The notes under the pieces are model-generated. The model had not been told where the DNA came from and searched no databases. It saw only the letters and a list, made by a program, of their open reading frames with translations. Position numbers and translations under genes: made by a program. A stretch of DNA of 64,000 nucleotides from an uncultured Bacteroidota bacterium (GTDB lineage: Bacteria > Bacteroidota > Bacteroidia > 2-12-FULL-35-15), in the NCBI GenBank assembly GCA_903847205.1, contig CAINDA010000026.1:51473-115472 (forward strand). The letters run 5' to 3'. Below, one piece after another: positions 19,082-27,850 of the stretch. How positions within the stretch are numbered: position 1 is the stretch's first letter; each line of letters starts with the position of its first letter.

Positions 19082-20748
19082 TGAAAACAATTATTTTTTT
19101 AATTATTGCGCTTGGGGGAATCCATTTAACAATAAATTCTCAGTCAATTGTTAATACCAAACATAATTTATCAGTAAATGGACCGGGAACTGTTAAAGCT
19201 GTTTCAGAGTCAGAAATTTGTATATTCTGCCACACTGCACATAATAGTAATCCCTTAACCCCGCTGTGGAACAGAAATGATCCAGTTGCATCTTACATCC
19301 CATATACAAGTTCAACTATGAAGGCCTTGCCAGGCCAGCCCAGCGGAACTTCCCTCTTATGTCTTTCCTGCCATGATGGAACGGTGGCATTAGGAAGCGT
19401 ATTAAGCAGAGGGGCGGCAATAAGTTTTGCAAGTGCTGTGAACATGCCGGCAGGGCCAAGCAATCTCACAACTGATTTATCCAATGATCATCCTATTTCA
19501 TTTACTTATGACATGGCCCTAGCAAATGCCAACGGTCAGCTGAAAAATCCAGCAATTTTAATTCCCCAAATAAAATTACAAAATAACAAATTAGAATGCA
19601 CATCATGTCATGATCCACATATAAACCTTTATACTGATTTTTTGGTAGCCACTTCTCAAAATTCAAATTTATGTAACGCATGTCATCAAAAAACAAACTG
19701 GGCAGCCAGCAGCCACAATACCTCTTTAAAAACATGGAACAGCGTTGCACCCAATCCATGGCCATATACACCCTGGACTACTGTAGCACAAAATGCTTGT
19801 GAAAATTGTCACAATCCACATAATGCCGGATCTCCTACTCGTTTGTTAAAACATGCGCCAGAAGAAGATAATTGTCTTGATTGCCACAATGGCAACGTTG
19901 CGTCTAAAAATATTCAGGCTGAGTTTGCAAAAACTTATAGGCATGATATTTATAATTATACTGGTATCCATAATCCTACAGAGCCGAGTCTAATAATTAC
20001 AAAACATGTTGAATGTGTTGATTGCCATAATTCACATGCGGCAAAAGCCCAAACAGCAATTGCGCCAGCTGTTAAGGGCCCCAACATTGGAGTTATAGGG
20101 ATAAATCAAAGCGGGGCGGTGGTCGATCAAGTTACCAACGAATATGAAATATGCTATAGATGTCATTCCTTAAATCCAGCAACTGGTGTTACCTCTCCAA
20201 GGAAAATAGTTCAAAATGATATCCGATTGGAATTTAATCCTGCTAATCCATCTTATCACCCAATAGCAGCAATAGGAAAAAATACATCTATTTCCGGGTT
20301 GATCTCACCACTGTCAGCATCCAGTATGATTTATTGTACCGATTGTCATGCAGGCAATGGCGCAGGGGCATCTAACGGACCGCATGGATCAATCTATCCG
20401 CAGATTTTAAAATTTAACTATGATCGAACATCGGCGTATGTTAACTCTTACTCAGCATATGAACTCTGTTATCAATGCCATGACCAGCCGACTACAATAA
20501 CAAACCATAACCTACTGAGCGGAACAGGCACTCATGGCACATTAACTTCATGCAATACTTGTCACGATCCCCATGGAATCAGCAACACTCAAGGCAGCAT
20601 TTCAAATAACAGCTTTATATTAAATTTTAATTTGAATGTGGTTTCAAACAACAGCAACAGTTTGCTTAACTGGACTTATAACTCTCCGGGAAGCGGAACC
20701 TGCAACCTCAGTTGCCATGGCCATAATCACATAAACTCAACTTATTAA
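19081..20748 (+). CDS. Twelve-haem c-type cytochrome (doubled-CXXCH type)
   Basis: 555 aa with a signal peptide. I count eleven CXXCH sites (CIFCH, CLSCH, CTSCH, CNACH, CENCH, CLDCH, CVDCH, CYRCH, CTDCH, CYQCH, CNTCH) and one CX3CH (CNLSCH) at the C-terminus. The first four haem sites reproduce the architecture of the 233-aa tetrahaem protein encoded 5 kb downstream: CxxCHT.H...PLWN, CLSCHDG, NDHP.SF.YD, CTSCH.PH, CxACH. Periplasmic or extracellular electron carrier. Coupled to the upstream NHL gene. Confidence 0.92.
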   Translation: MKTIIFLIIALGGIHLTINSQSIVNTKHNLSVNGPGTVKAVSESEICIFCHTAHNSNPLTPLWNRNDPVASYIPYTSSTMKALPGQPSGTSLLCLSCHDGTVALGSVLSRGAAISFASAVNMPAGPSNLTTDLSNDHPISFTYDMALANANGQLKNPAILIPQIKLQNNKLECTSCHDPHINLYTDFLVATSQNSNLCNACHQKTNWAASSHNTSLKTWNSVAPNPWPYTPWTTVAQNACENCHNPHNAGSPTRLLKHAPEEDNCLDCHNGNVASKNIQAEFAKTYRHDIYNYTGIHNPTEPSLIITKHVECVDCHNSHAAKAQTAIAPAVKGPNIGVIGINQSGAVVDQVTNEYEICYRCHSLNPATGVTSPRKIVQNDIRLEFNPANPSYHPIAAIGKNTSISGLISPLSASSMIYCTDCHAGNGAGASNGPHGSIYPQILKFNYDRTSAYVNSYSAYELCYQCHDQPTTITNHNLLSGTGTHGTLTSCNTCHDPHGISNTQGSISNNSFILNFNLNVVSNNSNSLLNWTYNSPGSGTCNLSCHGHNHINSTY

Positions 20749-20797
20749 TATTAAAAAGTTAATCGAATATTTTAATGAATAATTTTAAATACATTTT

Positions 20798-21502
20798 ATG
20801 AAAGAGAAGGTCGAATGTCGAAGTTGCAATAGTATTAATTGCTTCGTGAAAAAGTATTGCTCGAACGAATACTTAGATAAAATTTCTTATTACAAAAATC
20901 AAAATTTTTATAAAAAAAGAGATATAATCTTTAGAGAGGGAAATACTATGCTTGGAATCCATTTTATTCAGAGAGGTGGAGTAAAAGTTGTAACACCTAA
21001 TTTGAACGGGAGAGAACAAGTTGTCCGCTTGGCTTCCACCGGGGATATACTAGGACACAGAGTGCTGGGAAACGACAAATACTATTTTAATGCTATTGCT
21101 TTGATGGATACGAAGGTGTGTTTTGTTGACACAAAGGTATTTCAGGACGCGTGCTTGGAAAACCCAAACTTTGCTTATAATTTAATACTTTTTTATGCCC
21201 TTGAATTGAGACGAACCGAGTTAAGAGTCAAATATCACTCTCAAATGAATATTCGTGAAAAAGTGGCTGAAGCATTTGTTTACCTTAATGAAATATTAGG
21301 AATAAACCCAATTACAAAAACATTGAATATAGAATTGAGCAGACAGGAACTTGCAGACACTGCAGGCACAACACCAGAGCAGGTTACAAGACAATTAGCT
21401 GATTTTGAAAACGAAAAATTAATCTATAGAAAAAAAAGGCTGATCCAAATTGTTGACTCTAAAGGTTTGGAAAACATTGTTCGCGATTACAAAATCGATT
21501 AA
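20798..21502 (+). CDS. Crp/Fnr-family transcription regulator with N-terminal cysteine cluster
   Basis: 234 aa: cyclic-nucleotide-like sensor domain (REGNTMLGIHFIQRGGVKVV) and a C-terminal winged helix (LSRQELADTAGTTPEQVTRQLADFE). Four cysteines at the extreme N-terminus, C-x2-C-x4-C-x5-C (CRSCNSINCFVKKYC), recall the Fe-S ligands of FNR, so oxygen or redox control is plausible. Placed in the middle of the cytochrome island; most likely its local regulator. Confidence 0.88.
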   Translation: MKEKVECRSCNSINCFVKKYCSNEYLDKISYYKNQNFYKKRDIIFREGNTMLGIHFIQRGGVKVVTPNLNGREQVVRLASTGDILGHRVLGNDKYYFNAIALMDTKVCFVDTKVFQDACLENPNFAYNLILFYALELRRTELRVKYHSQMNIREKVAEAFVYLNEILGINPITKTLNIELSRQELADTAGTTPEQVTRQLADFENEKLIYRKKRLIQIVDSKGLENIVRDYKID

Positions 21503-21580
21503 CTTGTTTATTGTGCTTTCTGGATTTGACCCAAGATTTATCAGCTTATCATTATTTCGGCGCCCTAGAATATATATGCA

Positions 21581-23383
21581 ATGAGACTCGCAAATTTTAC
21601 ATTTGGGATTAAGCACCAATTAATGATATTAGTGATAATTGCAATTGTATTAAATTTGAATACATTGTTTCACGAATATGTGCTGGATGACGCAATTGTA
21701 ATGACTGAAAATAAATTTGTCGAAAAAGGCATAAGAGGTATTCCTGAAATCCTAAGCAATAGTTACTTTAAAGGTTATGAAAAACTAGAGAAAGTTGAAT
21801 TTTCGGGAGGGCGATATAGGCCATTTGCGCTGGTGATTTTTGCCATTGAACATCAATTTTGGGGGGCAAATCAAAAAATTAGTCATTTAATTAATATTCT
21901 ATTATTTGCCTTACTTGTTGCTTTGCTTTTCAAATTATTAAAAAAGCATATATTTCGAGAACAAAATCAAAATTTGGCATTTATTACCTGCCTCCTATTT
22001 GCAGTTCATCCAATACATACTGAAGTAATTGCAAATGTAAAAAGCCGAGATGAGATAATTACATTTATATTGCTGATAGTTTCATTAACTACACTTCTAA
22101 AGTATTTCGAAAAAAGAGCAATCGTATATCTTTTAACGAGTCTTTTCCTTTTTTTTCTTGCCTTGCTTACCCGGGAAACCGCGGTCACATTTATAGCCAC
22201 GGTTCCTCTGGTTTTTTATTTCTTTTTTAATCAATCAATAAAAAAAGCTATTGGGAGGGCCATTCCTTTATTTTTTGTATTTCTTGGCTATTTAATTCTG
22301 AGGTATGAGATAATTGAATTTAACAATAATTTAGCAAATGATATTAGCAATTCACCATTTTTATTCGCTGCAGGTTCACAAGAATTTGCAACAAAAATTT
22401 TTATTCTTTTTAAATATTTGCAGTTGATGATATTTCCACACCCTTTATCCTTTGAATATGGATTCAGCCAAATCTCCTATATTGAAATTTACTCCATTCC
22501 ATTTCTTCTTTCAATAATTCTTTTGATTTGTTTGACTGGATATGCTATCCACACATTCAATAAAAAATCTCTGACCTCCTTTTGTATTTTATATTTTTTT
22601 ATCACCATTTCATTAGTAGCCAATTTTTTTGTTGATATCGGCACTCCGCTATCCGAGCGCTTTTTGTTCCAACCTTCACTTGCTATTTGTATCGTGGCAG
22701 CAACAAGTTATATAAAAATTAAAAAGAGTTTTAAGTTATTGGCAAATGGTGTTTTACTTATGATCCTGATATTATTTTCTGCAAAAACATTACAAAGAAA
22801 CCGTGTTTGGAAAAATTATGAAACGCTCGTTTTAACAGATGTTATTTCTTCTCCAAACAGCGTGAGGGCAAATCAGTTTGCTACAAATATTTATTTATCT
22901 AAGGCTAATACTGAAAAGAATGGCGAATTTAAAAAAGAATATTTGAAAAAAGCAGCTTACCACGGTGAACGAATGCTGAAAATATGCCCAAAAGCTCCAG
23001 ATCTCTACATGGAATTAGGATATACTTATTATTACTTATCAGACTATAACAAAGCTGCCGAACTATGGATAAAGGGCTCTAAACTAGAACCAACCGAAAT
23101 AGATTCAAAAAAAGCATCAGACGTTTTAAGTAATGTGTTCTACAAACAGGGGAACGGTTTATCTGAACAGGACAAAATTGATGATGCTATAATCTGTTAT
23201 CAGAAATCGATTGAATTAAACAATAAAAATATCGAAGCCTGGTACAATTTAGGCGGAAATTATTTTTTAATAAACGATTCAATAAATGCGGTTCGTGCCT
23301 GGGAGCATGTTAAAAAGCTGAATCCTGCTCATTCCTTTAAAAAAGAAGAATTTACACCCATCGTCAAGGCTGCTATGAATTAA
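21581..23383 (+). CDS. TMTC-like GT-C membrane protein with TPR tail (copy 1)
   Basis: 600 aa. About ten helices; an acidic pair in the first outer loop (HEYVLDDAIVMTENKF) as in GT-C glycosyltransferases, and a conserved FSGGRYRPFALVIFAIEHQFW loop. Residues ~440-600 are TPRs (AWYNLGGNYFLINDSINAVRAW). The arrangement matches eukaryotic TMTC O-mannosyltransferases and their bacterial relatives (DUF1736). Likely transfers a sugar from a lipid carrier to exported protein; target unknown. Tandem paralogue of the next gene. Confidence 0.75.
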   Translation: MRLANFTFGIKHQLMILVIIAIVLNLNTLFHEYVLDDAIVMTENKFVEKGIRGIPEILSNSYFKGYEKLEKVEFSGGRYRPFALVIFAIEHQFWGANQKISHLINILLFALLVALLFKLLKKHIFREQNQNLAFITCLLFAVHPIHTEVIANVKSRDEIITFILLIVSLTTLLKYFEKRAIVYLLTSLFLFFLALLTRETAVTFIATVPLVFYFFFNQSIKKAIGRAIPLFFVFLGYLILRYEIIEFNNNLANDISNSPFLFAAGSQEFATKIFILFKYLQLMIFPHPLSFEYGFSQISYIEIYSIPFLLSIILLICLTGYAIHTFNKKSLTSFCILYFFITISLVANFFVDIGTPLSERFLFQPSLAICIVAATSYIKIKKSFKLLANGVLLMILILFSAKTLQRNRVWKNYETLVLTDVISSPNSVRANQFATNIYLSKANTEKNGEFKKEYLKKAAYHGERMLKICPKAPDLYMELGYTYYYLSDYNKAAELWIKGSKLEPTEIDSKKASDVLSNVFYKQGNGLSEQDKIDDAIICYQKSIELNNKNIEAWYNLGGNYFLINDSINAVRAWEHVKKLNPAHSFKKEEFTPIVKAAMN

Positions 23384-23420
23384 TTTGCTTACATTTTGAA
23401 GAAGGCAGCCAGCTGTTTTT

Positions 23421-25208
23421 ATGATTAATAAAATAAATATTCTTTTTTCTAAGAGAAACCAGCTTTTAATTTTATTCGTGATTGCCCTTGGATTAAACAT
23501 TAATACTCTCTTAAATGGGTATGCGATGGATGATGAGGTTGTAATGACACAAAACAAATTTGTTGCAAAAGGAATAAAAGGAATTCCGGAAATAGTAAGT
23601 CAAGACTTTTTTAAAGGATGGCAGGGAACTGATGACAATGAATTATCGGGAGGGCGTTACAGGCCTTTTACATTAGTAATTTTTGCTATAGAGTTTCAGT
23701 TTTTCGGGGCCAGCCCATTGGTCAGTCATTTAATTAATATTTTATTATTTGCCCTGCTGATTGCTTTACTTTTCAAATTATTGCAATCGTATATATTTCG
23801 GGAGCAAAATCGAAATCTAGCTTTTATTACTTGTCTTCTATTTACGGTACATCCAATACATACTGAAGTTGTGGCAAACGTAAAAAGCCGTGATGAGATC
23901 ATTACATTTATATTACTTATTGTTTCTTTAATTACAATAATTAAACATACCGAAAAAAGATCAATTGTTTTTTTTGCAGTTTCTTTATTCTGTTTTTTTA
24001 TTGCACTGCTTACTAAAGAAAGCGCAGTTATCTGCGTGGGTCTAGTTCCACTTATTTTTTACTTCTTTTTCAACAAGTCCGCCCAAAAATCTATTCTGTT
24101 TTCGCTCCCTTTTGCTTTTATCTTTATAAGCTATTTAGCAATAAGGTATATTGTAATCGGCTTTAGCATTTCAACATCCAGAAGTGTCCTTAATGCTCCA
24201 TTTTTATATGCCTCAGCATCGGAGGCTTTTGCAACTAAAGTTTTTATTCTGTTTAAATATCTGCTTTTGTTGGTTTTCCCATTTCCTTTATCTTGTGATT
24301 ATGGATATAATCAAATTCCTTATATTAATATTTTTTCACTTCAGTTTATTCTGTCTCTTTCACTGATACTTGGATTAATCGTATATGCTTTTTATACATT
24401 CAAAAAAAGATCCCTTTTCTCCTTTTGTATCCTTTATTTTTTTGCTTCAATTTCAATAGCGGCAAATTTTATTTTTGATATTGGCACACCCTTAGCAGAA
24501 CGCATGTTATTTCTCCCATCATTGTCATTTTGTATAGTAGCCGCTGCTTTTTATATTAAGATAGAAAGCAGATGGAAAGTATTGGCTAACTCTGCTCTGC
24601 TGGCCGCCCTTCTTATATTTTCAGGAAAAACATATCTGCGCAATGCTGATTGGAAAAACAATGAAACCCTTTTCCTTGCTGATGTGATTTCGTCCCCAAA
24701 CAGCGCAAAAACAAATCTAATTGCAGCAGAGCAGTATATTTTAAAAGCCAAAAAAACAACAGATAAAGAATTGAAGAATGAATGCCTTAAAAAGGCTGTT
24801 TACTATGGAGAACGATCCCTTAAAATTTATCATTTTTATTCTGTTACTTATTTGGACTTAGGAACTGCCTATTTCGAACTTCTAGATTATTTTAAAACCG
24901 CTGATCTCTGGATTCAGGCGTATAATTTGAACCCATCTAACCTCGAAACAAAAAACAGCACAGAAATGTTAAGTATTATTTTATTCAAGGAAGGAAAAAA
25001 ATTTTACACTAAAGGCATTATAAATAATGCAATAAAGTGTTATGTAAAATCTATAGAATTGAGTAGCGGAAATGCTGAAGTATGGTATAACCTAGGCGGA
25101 AATTATTTTTTAATCAACGATACTAAAAATGCTATTGACGCTTGGCAAAATGTTTTAAAACTTGCTCCAAATTATCCAATAAAACCCGAAGATTTTCATA
25201 AACATTGA
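23421..25208 (+). CDS. TMTC-like GT-C membrane protein with TPR tail (copy 2)
   Basis: 595 aa, clearly paralogous to the gene 37 bp upstream: shared blocks include LSGGRYRPFTLVIFAIEFQF, FTVHPIHTEVVANVKSRDEI, IGTPLAERMLFLPSLSFCIV and EVWYNLGGNYFLINDTKNA. The catalytic-type Asp pair (GYAMDDEVVMTQNKF) is kept. Both copies have every landmark, so this is a maintained tandem duplication and not decay. They lie between two multihaem cytochromes, which makes surface cytochromes possible glycosylation targets (inference). Confidence 0.75.
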   Translation: MINKINILFSKRNQLLILFVIALGLNINTLLNGYAMDDEVVMTQNKFVAKGIKGIPEIVSQDFFKGWQGTDDNELSGGRYRPFTLVIFAIEFQFFGASPLVSHLINILLFALLIALLFKLLQSYIFREQNRNLAFITCLLFTVHPIHTEVVANVKSRDEIITFILLIVSLITIIKHTEKRSIVFFAVSLFCFFIALLTKESAVICVGLVPLIFYFFFNKSAQKSILFSLPFAFIFISYLAIRYIVIGFSISTSRSVLNAPFLYASASEAFATKVFILFKYLLLLVFPFPLSCDYGYNQIPYINIFSLQFILSLSLILGLIVYAFYTFKKRSLFSFCILYFFASISIAANFIFDIGTPLAERMLFLPSLSFCIVAAAFYIKIESRWKVLANSALLAALLIFSGKTYLRNADWKNNETLFLADVISSPNSAKTNLIAAEQYILKAKKTTDKELKNECLKKAVYYGERSLKIYHFYSVTYLDLGTAYFELLDYFKTADLWIQAYNLNPSNLETKNSTEMLSIILFKEGKKFYTKGIINNAIKCYVKSIELSSGNAEVWYNLGGNYFLINDTKNAIDAWQNVLKLAPNYPIKPEDFHKH

Positions 25209-25510
25209 AATCTTAAAAATAAAAAACACCCTTTAATTATAAAAGTTTTTTGTTTTTCCCCCTCCTATTCATGAATGATTCCAATAGGAACAACGTATCT
25301 AAGCTATATAAAAGATAGTGTTTTATAGAGCTTTCAGATTTCTCAATTTTTTTATTGTGGCTAACTGCGCTTTAGCAGCTTTGTTTCAATCTAAATACAT
25401 TCATCTTTCTACATAACCTCATAGATAATTTGAAGCACGATATAGACATTTGTGTCATGGAATTGTCATAAAAAACATTTATTAAAAATCATAAAAAAAA
25501 TCTAGAAATC
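25209..25510. other. Intergenic region upstream of the tetrahaem cytochrome
   Basis: 302 bp, AT-rich, no ORF. Probably carries an independent promoter for the downstream gene, since that gene is also followed by its own terminator; I could not place promoter boxes with confidence. Confidence 0.3.
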
Positions 25511-26212
25511 ATGAAAAAAGTAATCGTAACATTATCATTAGGAGTATTGATACCACTAATGGGCGTTTCGCAGACCACCTTAGGTCCTGGAACAACAGGA
25601 ACATCTCTATCAGTAGCAGGTTTGCCACACAACTTTTCAAGTCAGACATGGAACCCCTATCAAAACGTTGGATTAGGCGGACAGATTTGTCAGCCTTGCC
25701 ACACCCCGCACAATAGCAATTTCGCGCAGGTCACTGAAGCACCATTGTGGAACCATACATTAACTACCGCAAGTTTTCAAATGTATGTTGGTACCGGCTC
25801 ATTCGGACTTAATGGAGGAGGTTATGGTTTAACTGCTCCTGACGGAACTTCAAAGCTGTGTTTATCCTGCCATGATGGTTCAGTTGCTCTTGGCGCTTTT
25901 GGCGGACAAACCGGTTCAACAACTATGACTGGTTATGATAACGGCAATGCTGATTTAGGAACAGATCTTCGCAATGACCACCCCGTTTCTTTTGTTTATG
26001 ACTCAGTAATAGCTGGAGGCGTTCATACACCAACATATATTTATAAACTTTTTGACGGAACATCATCAGGAAAAGCTGTTTCTAAATTATTGGATATTAA
26101 TGGTAAAGTACAGTGTACTTCTTGCCACGGTCCTCATTCCAATAGTAAAGGTTATCAATTGAGTATGAGCAATCAAAACAGTGCCCTTTGTTTAGCATGC
26201 CATAAAAAATAA
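25511..26212 (+). CDS. Small tetrahaem cytochrome, candidate filament-forming (OmcE-like)
   Basis: 233 aa with signal peptide (to GVSQ). Haem sites CQPCH (followed by TPHNS), CLSCH (DGSVALG), CTSCH (GPHS) and CLACH at the very C-terminus. Extra histidines that could be distal ligands: GLPHNF, TPHNS, NDHPVSF, GPHS. Length, four haems, terminal fourth haem and the CHTPH...PLWN...CLSCHDG...DHP order match what I recall of OmcE of Geobacter, which polymerises into extracellular nanowires. That identity is inference. Flanked by its own upstream gap and a strong terminator, consistent with high separate expression. Confidence 0.85.
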   Translation: MKKVIVTLSLGVLIPLMGVSQTTLGPGTTGTSLSVAGLPHNFSSQTWNPYQNVGLGGQICQPCHTPHNSNFAQVTEAPLWNHTLTTASFQMYVGTGSFGLNGGGYGLTAPDGTSKLCLSCHDGSVALGAFGGQTGSTTMTGYDNGNADLGTDLRNDHPVSFVYDSVIAGGVHTPTYIYKLFDGTSSGKAVSKLLDINGKVQCTSCHGPHSNSKGYQLSMSNQNSALCLACHKK

Positions 26213-26236
26213 AACGCACTCACAAATAATTGGTTT

Positions 26237-26264
26237 GAAGGGCGAAAAATTCGCCCTTCTTTTT
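26237..26264 (+). terminator. Rho-independent terminator after the tetrahaem cytochrome
   Basis: Perfect 10-bp stem GAAGGGCGAA/TTCGCCCTTC (26237-26246 and 26250-26259), AAA loop, then a run of five T. It lies 25 bp after the stop and insulates the tetrahaem gene from the beta-propeller gene. Confidence 0.85.
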
Positions 26265-26283
26265 CACTTTAAATATTAGAATT

Positions 26284-27555
26284 ATGAATAATAGTCTGTT
26301 TTCAAAAATTGTTGAATCAGGTCCATTAATTCAGTTCAAAGCCCTGTTTTACAAAAAACAATTCAATAAAAATCAAATAATCAATAAAGCCCATCATTCA
26401 ATATATATTTCCATAAAGCAATATCCACAAAACTTTTTGTTAAGGTTATTCAGAAAAAAAACACTGCTGCATTTTAATAATTTAACCTGCCTTTTATTAT
26501 CAATAATTTTAGTGATGATTTCTTCGTCCTGTAATAGAAACCTAACAAAAAGGGACATAGCTAAAACTATTATAGTTTATCCAAGTCCTCCAGAACAAGC
26601 CCGCATCCAATATTTAACCAAAATAACTTCTTCAATGGATCTTGGAAGAAAACAAAGTTTTTTTTCTAAATATGTATTAGGCGCAGAAAGGCAGAAGGGA
26701 ATTGTAAAACCGTATGGGCTTGCAATACACAAGGGTAAGATATACGTTTGCGACAATTACGGAGGAGGTATGGAAATTGTTGATCTTGAAAAGAAAACAG
26801 TAGATTTTTTTAAACCAAGGGGAAAGGGGCAATTGAAAGTACCTATCAACTGTTTTATTGACGATGAGGGATATTTATATGTTGCAGATGCCGGAAGGTT
26901 TGAAATAGTTGTTTTTGATGAAAAAGGAGATTATGTCAAAAGTTTTGGAGAAAAAGAAAAATTTAAACCTACCGATGTATTTATTTATGGGGATAAAATT
27001 TTTGTTGCTAATCCGGCGAACAGTAAAATAAATGTTTACAGCAAAAGTTCTGTTAATAAATTACTTTACTCTTTCCCTGAAGGTGAACCGGGGGCCCCGG
27101 GCGCTTTAGGCTTACCGGCAAATATTACAGTAGGCAATGAGAAAGTATATGCTGCGGATTTTGGTTATTCTAAAATAAAGGTTTATGCTCCCGATGGAAC
27201 CTTCATTGATACGATTGGTTCCCGGGGAGATCGACCTGGACAATTTTCTAAATTAAAAGGTATCGCGATTGATAAGGAATCAAATATTTATGCCGTAGAT
27301 GCCGCTTTTGAAAATGTTCAGTTATTTAATAAAGAAGGTAAGCTGTTATTAGTTTTTGGGGGACATTATGCAGGGCCGGGCGATTTGATAATCCCAGCAA
27401 AGGTTATGATTGATTATGATAATTTAAAGTATTTCCAAAAGTTTGTTGATCCTGGTTTTGACTTGAAATATTTAATTTTTGTTACAAGTCAGTACGGGCC
27501 AGATTTAATTAATGTATATGGCCGCGTGGAACCTAAGGAAACTGCGGTTAAATAA
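26284..27555 (+). CDS. NHL/6-bladed beta-propeller lipoprotein
   Basis: 423 aa. A hydrophobic stretch ending in ISSSC (about residue 81) looks like a lipobox, but it is preceded by ~65 residues that are unusual for a lipoprotein signal; the true start could be later with a non-ATG codon. Blades are visible from ~120 on (VPINCFIDDEGYLYVADAGRFE, KGIAIDKESNIYAVDAAFENV). Second propeller in the island, again beside multihaem genes. Probably an outer-membrane-anchored scaffold or docking protein. Confidence 0.75.
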   Translation: MNNSLFSKIVESGPLIQFKALFYKKQFNKNQIINKAHHSIYISIKQYPQNFLLRLFRKKTLLHFNNLTCLLLSIILVMISSSCNRNLTKRDIAKTIIVYPSPPEQARIQYLTKITSSMDLGRKQSFFSKYVLGAERQKGIVKPYGLAIHKGKIYVCDNYGGGMEIVDLEKKTVDFFKPRGKGQLKVPINCFIDDEGYLYVADAGRFEIVVFDEKGDYVKSFGEKEKFKPTDVFIYGDKIFVANPANSKINVYSKSSVNKLLYSFPEGEPGAPGALGLPANITVGNEKVYAADFGYSKIKVYAPDGTFIDTIGSRGDRPGQFSKLKGIAIDKESNIYAVDAAFENVQLFNKEGKLLLVFGGHYAGPGDLIIPAKVMIDYDNLKYFQKFVDPGFDLKYLIFVTSQYGPDLINVYGRVEPKETAVK

Positions 27556-27850
27556 TAAAGACAAACTAAAAAAAATTCGTTTTAGGTAGTTTTTTACCAT
27601 TGATTTTTTTGAAAATAATTTTAGTGTTAAATATCAAACCATTTTCATAATGTGAATAACATCAATCAAATTTTATTAGTGCCGATTTAAATTATTTTTT
27701 GTTCTTGAAATCCGTGTTTCGTTTCATATTTTTTGAAAAACATGCTGCACATCATATTAATACTTATCACTAGGCAATAGCTTTGAGGTCTTGTTGCAGA
27801 GGCATTTTAAGCCTGGTTTATTTCCTCAATTATTGTCATTCTGGACTGTT

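Noticed and set aside
27791..27850. TTG start 20 codons upstream of the lysine-tailed cytochrome
   Set aside because: It would add a polar stretch before the lipoprotein signal; the ATG at 27851 gives a normal lipobox distance.
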